NCBI GenBank assembly: GCA_913052515.1
Contig: CAJXFJ010000093.1
Span: 1-6,707, forward strand
Reading direction: 5' to 3'
From: an uncultured Flavobacteriales bacterium
GTDB lineage: Bacteria; Bacteroidota; Bacteroidia; Flavobacteriales; Vicingaceae
DNA: 6,707 bases
Shown here one piece after another: positions 1-6,329 of this stretch. Both the position numbers and the translations under genes were made by a program. The notes below the pieces were generated by a model. The model saw nothing but the letters and a program-made list of their open reading frames with translations, was not told where the DNA came from and did no database searches. Numbering within the stretch: the stretch's first letter is position 1; each line of letters starts with the position of its first letter.

Positions 1-83
1 TCTTCGTAAATCTGATAAGCTATCCGATTTACCTTTTGCAGAATATTTTGATGGCTTAATATCTGGGTTTTACTTTCTGACAT
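1..83 (-). CDS. PyrR-like phosphoribosyltransferase, N-terminal fragment (cut by window edge)
   Basis: An open frame starts at an ATG (complement of 81-83) and runs off the left edge after 27 complete codons. The fragment begins MSESKTQILSHQ and continues NILQKVNRIAYQIYE. This matches, from memory, the start of the PyrR/uracil phosphoribosyltransferase-like proteins of Bacteroidota, which open with a short strand, an H-Q pair and a helix of the type ILQKIxRIAxQIYE. Such proteins carry a type I PRTase fold and use PRPP; PyrR homologues can convert uracil to UMP and, in some bacteria, regulate pyr mRNA. None of the catalytic residues (the PRPP loop) lie in the visible part, so function rests on N-terminal resemblance only. 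The gene follows the TPMT-like gene by 27 nt and has a good promoter of its own in that gap. Confidence 0.6.
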   Translation of the reverse strand, partial: MSESKTQILSHQNILQKVNRIAYQIYE

Positions 84-95
84 ATTCGTTTTTTT

Positions 96-127
96 CAAAA
101 ATAGTGAAGCTTACTTTTTTACAGCAA
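96..127 (-). promoter_or_regulatory. Bacteroidota-type promoter for the PyrR-like gene
   Basis: On the minus strand TATTTTTG (complement of 96-103) is an exact match to the TAnnTTTG -7 element of Bacteroidota. A TTG (complement of 125-127) lies 21 nt upstream and fits the -33 element; it falls inside the last codons of the TPMT-like gene. The -7 element ends 12 nt before the ATG, so the mRNA leader would be only a few nucleotides long. Confidence 0.55.
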
Positions 128-689
128 TTAAAAATAATTCTCTTCCCGCTCTTGGTTTAATTGAGTTGTACGAATTTTCAAAGGTCTTGTATTCAAAGTA
201 ATCATCAAAGTAGTTATGATACTCGCTTTTTGAGCCGCCAAAAGGAGGTTGGTCTTCATTTAATGGTACAGACCAAAATAAGCCGACTAACTTACCATTA
301 TCCTTTAATAATGAAGCTGATTTTTTGGCATATTCCGCTCGGTGAGCAGGATTGATTGCACAAAAAAACGTCTGCTCAACCATTAAATCATATTCGCCCT
401 CATGGTGAAAAAAATTGTCTTGTATTAAATGCGCTTTTGGAAAATCTGGATGCTTTTTAGCAAATTCTTCTAGTGGACTAGGAGCAAGGTCAAGTAAAAA
501 AACATTTGTAAAGCCTTGTTCGTGCAGGTAGCTAGCTTCGTGAGCATTTCCACAACCAGGGATTAAAATCGAAATTGATTTGTCTTGTATTTGATCAAAA
601 TATTCCTTCAAAGGGGTGCTAATTTCTCCAACGTCCCATCCTGTATTTCCTTCTTGATATCGAGCTTCCCAATCAGTTACTGCTTTCAT
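111..689 (-). CDS. TPMT/HOL-family SAM-dependent methyltransferase
   Basis: A 192-residue class I (Rossmann-fold) methyltransferase of the thiopurine S-methyltransferase family, probably cytoplasmic. The N-terminal WEARYQEGNTGWDVG (residues 7-21) is the family's substrate/SAM lid signature. Motif I is IPGCGNAHE (43-51), the acidic residue ending strand 2 is D67 in LLDLAP, and D91 in IQDNFF follows. EQTFFCAINPAHRAEY (105-120) and PPFGG (148-152) resemble the plant HOL/halide-thiol methyltransferase branch more than mammalian TPMT. The protein ends RAGRELFLIAVKK. Members transfer methyl groups from SAM to thiols, halides or related small nucleophiles; the substrate here cannot be read from sequence. 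Its ATG overlaps the rlmD stop codon (ATGA, 686-689), implying translational coupling and one transcript. Length is typical for the bacterial family and no key motif is missing. Confidence 0.85.
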   Translation of the reverse strand: MKAVTDWEARYQEGNTGWDVGEISTPLKEYFDQIQDKSISILIPGCGNAHEASYLHEQGFTNVFLLDLAPSPLEEFAKKHPDFPKAHLIQDNFFHHEGEYDLMVEQTFFCAINPAHRAEYAKKSASLLKDNGKLVGLFWSVPLNEDQPPFGGSKSEYHNYFDDYFEYKTFENSYNSIKPRAGRELFLIAVKK

Positions 690-2116
690 TTTTTAAGTTT
701 TAAGAGCACTATATTTTCTACATGATGCGTTTGTGGAAACATATCTACTGGTTTTACGGCAGCAACTTCATACTTTTCATCAAGCCATTGCAAGTCTCTT
801 GCTTGTGTAGCCGGATTACAACTGACATAAACAATTTTAGGTGCTTCTAGCTTAAGCAATTGTTTTACCACATCTTCGTGCATGCCTGCTCTTGGTGGGT
901 CTGTAATTACCACGTCGGCTTTGCCATGTTTTGCTACAAAATCTTCCGTAAAAACATCTTTCATATCACCTGCTAAAAAAGTGCAGTTTTCGATTTCATT
1001 CATTTGGGCGTTAAACTTTGCATCTTCAATGGCTGCTTCTACATATTCAACCCCGATTACACGTTTGGCTTCATTAGCAATGTAATTAGCTATTGTGCCA
1101 GTTCCAGTATATAAATCATAAACCACATCATCTTTGCCTATTTCGGCTAGTTGAGCGCTTAGTTCATACAATTTGTGAGCTTGCAATGAATTGGTTTGGT
1201 AAAATGATTTAGGCCCTATTTTAAATTGCAATGTTTTGGTATTTGAGAAGTTTGGCATGCTTTCCAAAATGTATTCTCTACCACTAAAACAAATGATTTC
1301 TTGGTCGGCAATGGTGTCGTTTCTTTTCTCGTTAATGACATACAACAACGAAGTGACTTCAGGGAACTGCGTTTTAAATGCATTTAATAGCGCTTCTCTT
1401 TCTGCTTTCAATTCTTTGAAAAAAGAAAAAATTACCATGATTTCACCTGTGGCGGCTGTTCGTATGGTTAAGTTCCTCAAAAAACCATGCTGCTCGCGCA
1501 AATCAAAAAAGGAGAGCTCATTTTTTAGAGCATACTGTTTCACCCAATTTCGAATAGCATTGGAAGGGTCTTCCTGTAACCAGCATTTTTTAACGTCTAG
1601 CACTTTGTCAAAACGACCAGGAACGTGAAAACCTAGTGCATTTCGGTTTTCAAAATCTTCTTTTGAGTCAACTTGTTCTTGGGTAAGCCATTCCTTATTA
1701 GAAAAGGTGAACTCTAGCTTATTGCGGTAAAACTGTGTTTTCTCAGAAGGAAGAATTTTTTCAATCTCCGGTAATTCTATTTTAGCAATTCGCTGAAGGG
1801 CATCTTCTACGGTTTGCTGTTTGTTTTTGAGTTGATCTGCATAGCTAATAAACTGCCACTTGCAGCCACCACAAACTCCAAAGTGTTCACAAAAAGGCTC
1901 AACCCTGCGTTCAGAGTATTTATGCACTTTGGTAACTCGGCCTTCCATGTAGCGTTTCCGCTTTTTGGTAACTTGAACATCTACCACATCACCAGGAACA
2001 GTTTGTGGAATAAACAGTACTTTATCGTTTACTTTCGCTAAGGATTTTCCTTCAGCAGCCATTTCTAATACTTCTACAGCTTCAAAAAATGGTTTTTGTC
2101 TTCTTCTTCTGCCCAT
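686..2116 (-). CDS. rlmD: 23S rRNA (uracil-C5)-methyltransferase, RlmD/RumA family
   Basis: A 476-residue RNA m5U methyltransferase that methylates uracil C5 in 23S rRNA (U1939 in E. coli) using SAM. Numbered from the ATG at 2116, an N-terminal TRAM RNA-binding domain (about 12-70) is followed by a Cx5Cx2C set (C76, C82, C85) that with C178 forms the family's 4Fe-4S ligand set. The C-terminal methyltransferase domain has the SAM motif DLYTGTGTIA (334-343), DPPRAGMH (406-413), the catalytic cysteine C433 in YVSCNPATQ, and the general-base glutamate E467 in HHVENIVLL. All expected residues are present. An in-frame TTG at 2125 would add three residues, but it lies inside the apparent -7 promoter element, so the ATG at 2116 is preferred. 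The gene overlaps the downstream TPMT-like gene by 4 nt. Dual RlmCD-like specificity (two uracils) cannot be excluded from sequence. Confidence 0.93.
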   Translation of the reverse strand: MGRRRRQKPFFEAVEVLEMAAEGKSLAKVNDKVLFIPQTVPGDVVDVQVTKKRKRYMEGRVTKVHKYSERRVEPFCEHFGVCGGCKWQFISYADQLKNKQQTVEDALQRIAKIELPEIEKILPSEKTQFYRNKLEFTFSNKEWLTQEQVDSKEDFENRNALGFHVPGRFDKVLDVKKCWLQEDPSNAIRNWVKQYALKNELSFFDLREQHGFLRNLTIRTAATGEIMVIFSFFKELKAEREALLNAFKTQFPEVTSLLYVINEKRNDTIADQEIICFSGREYILESMPNFSNTKTLQFKIGPKSFYQTNSLQAHKLYELSAQLAEIGKDDVVYDLYTGTGTIANYIANEAKRVIGVEYVEAAIEDAKFNAQMNEIENCTFLAGDMKDVFTEDFVAKHGKADVVITDPPRAGMHEDVVKQLLKLEAPKIVYVSCNPATQARDLQWLDEKYEVAAVKPVDMFPQTHHVENIVLLKLKK

Positions 2117-2122
2117 ATCTTG

Positions 2123-2130
2123 CAAAAGTA
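2123..2130 (-). promoter_or_regulatory. Putative -7 element of the rlmD promoter
   Basis: The minus strand reads TACTTTTG here, an exact TAnnTTTG match ending 6 nt before the rlmD ATG at 2116. Transcription would start within a few nucleotides of the start codon, giving a leaderless or nearly leaderless mRNA. I see no convincing TTG or TTTG at the expected -33 spacing, so this rests on the -7 element alone. Confidence 0.4.
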
Positions 2131-2203
2131 GATGAAAGCAAATTAACAGGGCTTTAAAGTGAAAAGGATTTCACGATTTCTATGGAATGCAAATCGAAAT
2201 AGA

Positions 2204-2211
2204 TAATTTTG
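2204..2211 (+). promoter_or_regulatory. Putative -7 element of the rocD promoter
   Basis: TAATTTTG matches the Bacteroidota TAnnTTTG -7 consensus and ends 29 nt before the rocD ATG, predicting an A-rich leader of roughly 20-25 nt. The -33 region (about 2177-2184) has no clear TTG. It lies in the 124-bp gap shared with the divergent rlmD promoter. Confidence 0.45.
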
Positions 2212-2240
2212 GAAAACCTTAAAAATTAAAGAGTAGAGTT

Positions 2241-3515
2241 ATGATAAAAGAAAAGATTTCTAGCCAAGAGGCCATGGATTTAGAGAACCAATATGGAGCG
2301 CATAATTATCATCCTTTGCCTGTTGTACTGAGCAGAGGAGAAGGAGTATACATGTGGGATGCTGAAGGCAAGAAATACTATGACTTTTTATCTGCTTATT
2401 CTGCGATTAATCAAGGACATTGTCATCCAAAAATTGTGGGTGCCATGATGGAGCAAGCGCAAACCTTAACCTTAACCTCTCGGGCTTTTTATAATGATGT
2501 TTTGGGGCAATTTGAAAAGTTTGCCACTTCCTTTTTTGGTTTCGATAAAATTTTGCCCATGAATTCAGGAGCTGAGGCCGTTGAGACTGGTATTAAGCTG
2601 TGTAGAAAATATGCCTATGAAAAAAGAGGTATTTCTGAAAATGACGCCAAAATAATAGTTTGTGATGGAAATTTTCACGGTAGAACTACGACCATTATTT
2701 CTTTTTCAAACGATGAAGTTGCAAGAAAAAGCTATGGTCCTTATACACCAGGTTTTATTCGCATTCCTTACAATGATTTAGATGCTTTAGAAAAGGCCTT
2801 GCAAGAAGAGAATGTAGCAGGCTTTTTGGTAGAACCTATTCAAGGTGAAGCAGGTGTTTATGTGCCAGATGAGAATTACATTGAAGAGGCAGCCAAGATG
2901 TGTCAGAAGAATGGTGTACTTTTTATTGCTGACGAAGTGCAAACCGGAATTGCAAGAACAGGAAAGTTATTAGCTGTTTGTAAAGGTTGTGATTGTCCAA
3001 CTCCAAGATGTGAAAGTAGAGCCGGTTTTAAACCAGATATTCTAGTTTTAGGAAAAGCCCTATCAGGTGGGGCGTACCCTGTAAGTGCTGTACTGGCAAA
3101 TGATGACATTATGATGGTCATTAAGCCGGGGCAACATGGTTCCACTTTTGGTGGTAACCCAATTGCCGCTAGAGTTGGTATGGCAGCACTACAAGTGGTT
3201 GAAGAAGAGAATTTAGCTGAAAGAGCCGAAAAACTAGGACAGATTTTTAGAGCAGAAATGCAAAAACTAGTTGAAGAATCTGACTTGGTAAACTTAGTAA
3301 GAGGTAAGGGGCTTTTAAATGCAGTTGTGATCAACGATACAGAAGATTCTTCGACCGCTTGGGACATTTGTGTAGCCTTAAAGGAAAATGGCTTATTAGC
3401 CAAACCAACCCATGGAAACATCATTCGTTTTGCACCTCCTTTAGTCATGACTGAAGAAGAATTGATGGACTGTGTTCGAATAATCAAAGAAACGATTCTA
3501 AGTTTTCAGAAGTAA
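2241..3515 (+). CDS. rocD: Ornithine--oxo-acid transaminase (ornithine aminotransferase)
   Basis: A 424-residue class III PLP-dependent aminotransferase that converts ornithine and 2-oxoglutarate to glutamate 5-semialdehyde and glutamate, linking arginine, proline and glutamate metabolism in the cytoplasm. Family signatures run the full length: [18 protein letters not shown] (18-35), the phosphate-cup NSGAEAVE (108-115), NFHGRT (144-149), EPIQGEAGV (198-206), D231 in ADEVQTG contacting the PLP ring nitrogen, the Schiff-base lysine K272 in LGKALSGG, and the STFGGNP loop (301-307). NYHPLPVV and the QGEAGV context favour ornithine aminotransferase over acetylornithine or GABA transaminases. An insert at 247-262 carries four cysteines (C247, C250, C252, C257) between the Asp and Lys active-site segments, where most homologues have a short plain loop. 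The ATG at 2241 follows an A-rich leader without a Shine-Dalgarno sequence. The gene diverges from rlmD. Confidence 0.94.
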   Translation: MIKEKISSQEAMDLENQYGAHNYHPLPVVLSRGEGVYMWDAEGKKYYDFLSAYSAINQGHCHPKIVGAMMEQAQTLTLTSRAFYNDVLGQFEKFATSFFGFDKILPMNSGAEAVETGIKLCRKYAYEKRGISENDAKIIVCDGNFHGRTTTIISFSNDEVARKSYGPYTPGFIRIPYNDLDALEKALQEENVAGFLVEPIQGEAGVYVPDENYIEEAAKMCQKNGVLFIADEVQTGIARTGKLLAVCKGCDCPTPRCESRAGFKPDILVLGKALSGGAYPVSAVLANDDIMMVIKPGQHGSTFGGNPIAARVGMAALQVVEEENLAERAEKLGQIFRAEMQKLVEESDLVNLVRGKGLLNAVVINDTEDSSTAWDICVALKENGLLAKPTHGNIIRFAPPLVMTEEELMDCVRIIKETILSFQK

Positions 3516-3531
3516 GAATTATTGAGTTTGT

Positions 3532-3552
3532 GCGGTAGCGTTCTGCTACCGC
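3532..3552 (+). terminator. Perfect GC-rich hairpin after rocD, without a U-tract
   Basis: GCGGTAGC and GCTACCGC form a perfect 8-bp stem around a 5-nt loop (gttct), 16 nt after the rocD stop and 19 nt before the next start codon. It looks like an intrinsic terminator stem, but the following bases (caattct) are not a T-run, so it may be a weak terminator, an RNA-stability or processing element, or a block that lowers expression of the downstream gene. Confidence 0.45.
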
Positions 3553-3571
3553 CAATTCTAAAGTCAAGCCA

Positions 3572-4402
3572 TTGAAGAATTTATTGATTGCTTTGTTTTG
3601 CATTGCTTCATTACAAAGCCTAAGTCAGGAGATTAGCTCCAAAGAATATAAGAGCAAAAAGGGTGAAATGTTTTTTTATTGGGGCTGGAATAGATCCGTT
3701 TACAGCAAATCCACTATGCATTTTAAAGGTGAAGATTACAGCTTTCGCCTTGATAAGGTAAAAGCTTATGACCGACAAACCGATTTATCGCTTATTTATA
3801 TCAATCCTGGAACGATAACCATTCCTCAATTCAATTTTCGCATTGGCTATTTTATTTCCAATCATTGGAGTATTTCTTTTGGTTTAGACCATATGAAGTA
3901 TGTCATGCTTCAGAATCAGCGTTCACGAATAACAGGAAATATTGGAAAATCAGGCGGTAAATATGAAGGAACTTACAACAAAGAAGAGATAGAACTGGAG
4001 TATCATTTTTTAAGATTTGAGCATACCGATGGCTTGAATTATGGAAACATAGAGCTTCGTCATCAAAAGAAATTTCATGCATGGAAATACTTTAACTTTA
4101 GCTTAATTCAAGGTTTTGGAGCGGGTTTAGTGGTTCCAAAAACCAACTCAAACATTTTAAGTAAAGGAAGGAACGATGAGTTTCACCTTGCGGGCTTCGG
4201 TTTAGATGCAATTTTGGGCATACAAATGAGGTATAAGCGTGGAGCATTTATTCAAATGGAAGCAAAGGGTGGGTTTATTGATATGTATGACATCTTAACC
4301 TCTCCTTATAGTGAAGATCGAGCAAGTCAGCATTTTTTCTTTTTTCAACCCAACGTTGTAATTGGTTATCAATTTGGACTAAAACGAAAGCAATCGAATT
4401 AG
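3572..4402 (+). CDS. Predicted secreted outer-membrane beta-barrel protein, unknown function
   Basis: A 276-residue protein with a signal peptide: K2, a hydrophobic core LLIALFCIASL (4-14), and probable cleavage after SLS, leaving Q19 at the mature N-terminus. C10 follows Phe rather than Gly/Ala/Ser, so a lipobox is unlikely. The remainder is rich in alternating aromatic/polar segments typical of outer-membrane strands, for example EMFFYWGWNRS (32-42), FNFRIGYFI (87-95), WSISFGLDHMKYVML (99-113), YFNFSLIQGFGAGLVV (173-188), AILGIQMRY (213-221) and FQPNVVIGYQFGL (258-270). The block FEHTDGLNYGNIEL (149-162) looks like a family signature, and I recall similar uncharacterised Bacteroidota proteins. 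The start is TTG: there is no in-frame ATG until residue 33, and only the TTG yields the intact signal peptide. It lies 56 nt after rocD past a hairpin, with no clear promoter of its own. No enzymatic motif is visible. Confidence 0.8.
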   Translation: MKNLLIALFCIASLQSLSQEISSKEYKSKKGEMFFYWGWNRSVYSKSTMHFKGEDYSFRLDKVKAYDRQTDLSLIYINPGTITIPQFNFRIGYFISNHWSISFGLDHMKYVMLQNQRSRITGNIGKSGGKYEGTYNKEEIELEYHFLRFEHTDGLNYGNIELRHQKKFHAWKYFNFSLIQGFGAGLVVPKTNSNILSKGRNDEFHLAGFGLDAILGIQMRYKRGAFIQMEAKGGFIDMYDILTSPYSEDRASQHFFFFQPNVVIGYQFGLKRKQSN

Positions 4403-4437
4403 GCATTTGAGCTTAGATTTATATCTTTAGCTTAAAA

Positions 4438-4653
4438 ATGGTGCTTTTAGATTTATTCGGCATAGGAATGGCCATGACCTTAACCCTAATAGCTATAGGA
4501 TTATTTGCCTTGCTGCTGCCTATTTTGGCTATTATTGATATACTCACTTCAGAGTTTAAAGGCAATGATAAAATTGTTTGGCTCCTAGTAGTTATTTTTC
4601 TTTCCTTTTTTGGAGCGATTCTATATTTGGTAATCGGTAGAGAGCAGAAATAA
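4438..4653 (+). CDS. Small two-helix membrane protein with PLDc_N-like domain
   Basis: A 71-residue integral membrane protein. Helix 1 spans about residues 11-35 and ends in LLPILAIIDILTSEF; helix 2 spans about 46-67 and ends in GAILYLVIGREQK. The pattern of a first helix ending in an I-D-I-L segment, a short polar loop with FKGNDK, a second helix starting VWLLVV, and a terminal YLVIGR is that of the 'phospholipase D-nuclease N-terminal' domain (PLDc_N). Despite that name these short proteins contain no HKD catalytic motif and have no established activity. The ATG lies 35 nt after the barrel gene, so co-transcription is plausible. TATCTTTA at 4422-4429 is a one-mismatch -7 element that might give it its own weak promoter. 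A terminator follows directly after the stop codon. Confidence 0.75.
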   Translation: MVLLDLFGIGMAMTLTLIAIGLFALLLPILAIIDILTSEFKGNDKIVWLLVVIFLSFFGAILYLVIGREQK

Positions 4654-4681
4654 AAAAACCGTAACGTTAATTACGGTTTTT
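4654..4681. terminator. Bidirectional intrinsic terminator between converging genes
   Basis: AAAAACCGTAA (4654-4664) and TTACGGTTTTT (4671-4681) pair perfectly over 11 bp around a 6-nt loop. Read rightward the stem ends in five Ts just after the PLDc_N-like gene. Read leftward it ends in seven Ts (complement of 4652-4658), 22 nt past the gap stop codon. It therefore suits both transcripts, the leftward gap transcript slightly better. Confidence 0.9.
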
Positions 4682-4702
4682 CTAATGTGTTTTAACTAAC
4701 TA

Positions 4703-6178
4703 TTAATAGTAAATCAGTCTTCTTACTTGTGCTACGTATTTAGCTAAACGAATCACTTGCTTGGTATAACCAAACTCGTTATCGTACCAAACATAAAGTA
4801 CAATGTTTTTCTTGTCAGAAGAAACGATAGTTGCAGGACTGTCATAAACAGAACAACAAGTATTTCCAATAATGTCGCTAGAAACGGTTTCACCATCTGT
4901 TGAGAAGTAAATTTGGTTCACCAACTCACCCTCTAAAGCGGCTTTTCTGAGCAAATCATTAATTCCTTCTACAGAAGTTTCTTTTCCTACTGTTAAGTTC
5001 ATAATAGCTAATGAACCATTTGGGGTAGGAACACGAACTGCATTCGCTGTTAATTTATCTTGTAAGCTTGGAATTACTTTAGTAACAGCTTTTCCTGCAC
5101 CTGTTTCTGTAATTACCATATTGATGGCTGCTGAACGTCCACGACGGGTTTTATTGTGCATATTGTCCAACAAATTTTGGTCGTTGGTGTAAGCATGAAC
5201 GGTTTCAATGTGTCCTTTTTCTACTCCTAAATTATCTTCAATAACTTTCAAAACAGGAACAATCGCATTGGTAGTACAAGAAGCAGCAGACAAAATGTTA
5301 TCGTTTTCTAAATCCACATCATTTTTATGATTTACGCCATAAACAATGTTTGGAATTTCTTTTCCTGGTGCAGTTAGCAACACTTTGCTCGCACCTTTAG
5401 ATTTTAAGTGACGACTTAAAGCTGTTTTATCCTTAAAAACTCCAGTATTGTCAATAATTAACGCATCATTGATACCATATTGCGTATAGTCAATTTCATC
5501 TGGCTGATTAGCATTGATCATGTGAACGATTTGACCATTAATGTTCATAGTTCGTTCTTTGGTGTCAACTTCAACAGTTCCATTAAAAGTGCCATGCACA
5601 GAATCGTTTCTTAATAAAGCCGCTCTTTTTTCTAAAGCCACTTCATCATCGTTTCTAGTCACAATAGCTCTTAACCTTAATTGTTGACCTTTTCCAGCTT
5701 GCTTCACTAACTCACGTGCAGCAATTCTACCAATTCTACCAAAACCATATAAAACAACATCTTTTGGTTCTAGCTTTCTTCTTTCAACACCAATAAAGCC
5801 ATCTAGCTTATGGTTTAAAAATTCTTGTTTGGAAGAAAAGTTTTCTTCTTCTTTCAACCACTCATTTGCCAATTTGCCAATATCAATTTTAGATGGCGCC
5901 AAGTCCATGTTTAATATTTCTTTAGCAAGGTCAGCAGTGTCGTAAATGCTTACTGGGCGATTCGTGAAGTTCTGAGCATTTTTATGCATCTTCAAAACTT
6001 CAGAAACACTTCGATCAACAAGGTGATTTCTAAATAATACGAGTTCAATAGATTTTCCGTAAAGTAGTTGACCAACGGTATTGTTTAAGTCAACGGCTTT
6101 TTTTTCTTGATCTACCCATGAGTTCAATTCAGATTCGAACTCTTCGGCTACTACAGGTTTTTTCATTTCTGTGTCCAT
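4703..6178 (-). CDS. gap: Glyceraldehyde-3-phosphate dehydrogenase, long Bacteroidota form
   Basis: A 491-residue GAPDH, about 155 longer than the usual 335. It oxidises glyceraldehyde 3-phosphate to 1,3-bisphosphoglycerate with NAD(P)+ and phosphate in glycolysis/gluconeogenesis. The canonical enzyme starts near residue 138: Rossmann motif GFGRIGR (145-151), ND at 176-177 in the position of the NAD-selective Asp, DSVHGTF (192-198), SAASCTTN with catalytic C301 (297-304), H328 in TVHAYTNDQ, TGAGKAV (359-365), R382 in VRVPTPNGS, and WYDNEFGY (464-471). The active site is complete and the Asp favours NAD over NADP. The extra N-terminal domain (1-137), with KSIELVLFRNHLVDRSVSEVL and PSKIDIGKLANEW, occurs in other Bacteroidota GAPDHs as I recall; its role is not known to me. 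The ATG at 6178 is preferred; M5 is an alternative. It is a single-gene unit with its own promoter and a downstream terminator. Confidence 0.95.
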   Translation of the reverse strand: MDTEMKKPVVAEEFESELNSWVDQEKKAVDLNNTVGQLLYGKSIELVLFRNHLVDRSVSEVLKMHKNAQNFTNRPVSIYDTADLAKEILNMDLAPSKIDIGKLANEWLKEEENFSSKQEFLNHKLDGFIGVERRKLEPKDVVLYGFGRIGRIAARELVKQAGKGQQLRLRAIVTRNDDEVALEKRAALLRNDSVHGTFNGTVEVDTKERTMNINGQIVHMINANQPDEIDYTQYGINDALIIDNTGVFKDKTALSRHLKSKGASKVLLTAPGKEIPNIVYGVNHKNDVDLENDNILSAASCTTNAIVPVLKVIEDNLGVEKGHIETVHAYTNDQNLLDNMHNKTRRGRSAAINMVITETGAGKAVTKVIPSLQDKLTANAVRVPTPNGSLAIMNLTVGKETSVEGINDLLRKAALEGELVNQIYFSTDGETVSSDIIGNTCCSVYDSPATIVSSDKKNIVLYVWYDNEFGYTKQVIRLAKYVAQVRRLIYY

Positions 6179-6224
6179 TTAAGCTAAGGCTTTGTTAAGA
6201 TTAAGGTCATATTAATTTAAGCTG

Positions 6225-6255
6225 CAAAAGTCGTCAATTTTTCTACCGCTAACAA
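6225..6255 (-). promoter_or_regulatory. Probable gap promoter
   Basis: The minus strand reads GACTTTTG (complement of 6225-6232), one mismatch from TAnnTTTG. A TTG (complement of 6253-6255) is placed 20 nt upstream, within the -33 to -7 spacing known for Flavobacterium and Bacteroides. The predicted leader is about 40 nt and AT-rich, with repeated CTTA motifs. The promoter sits between the upstream gene's terminator and the gap ATG. Confidence 0.5.
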
Positions 6256-6272
6256 GTGGATGTATTAAATAC

Positions 6273-6307
6273 GAAAAGCCTGCGATAACTACTATCGCAG
6301 GCTTTTC
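6273..6307 (-). terminator. Strong intrinsic terminator of the HtrA-like gene
   Basis: GAAAAGCCTGCGATA (6273-6287) and its exact complement (6293-6307) form a 15-bp stem with a 5-nt loop. Read leftward the stem ends in TTTTC, 22 nt after the protease stop codon, so it ends that transcript and insulates it from the gap promoter, which begins 18 nt further on. The symmetric A/T flanks mean it could also work in the other direction, though no rightward gene reaches it. Confidence 0.88.
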
Positions 6308-6329
6308 TACACACTAACCAAAACAACCG

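Noticed and set aside
1236..1628. 130-codon rightward open frame, and smaller ones at 161-355, 882-1085 and 1814-2041
   Set aside because: All are antisense to the well-supported rlmD and TPMT-like genes, with no promoter or family resemblance.
2903..3487. 194-codon open frame antisense to rocD
   Set aside because: It lies wholly inside rocD, whose PLP-site motifs are intact, and its translation is low-complexity Ser/Thr/Pro-rich with no recognisable domain: a frame shadow.
3572..3631. Lipoprotein signal peptide in the barrel protein (Cys at residue 10)
   Set aside because: The cysteine is preceded by Leu-Phe and sits in the middle of the hydrophobic core, not after a lipobox.
4438..4653. 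Reading the small membrane protein as a phospholipase D or nuclease
   Set aside because: The PLDc_N name refers only to the membrane domain; at 71 residues there is no HKD motif or catalytic domain, and a terminator follows at once, so no downstream domain has been lost.
6179..6329. Possible small gene, RNA gene or riboswitch between gap and the protease
   Set aside because: The 151-bp gap is accounted for by the gap leader and promoter plus a 15-bp-stem terminator; I see no tRNA-like fold or conserved aptamer motif.
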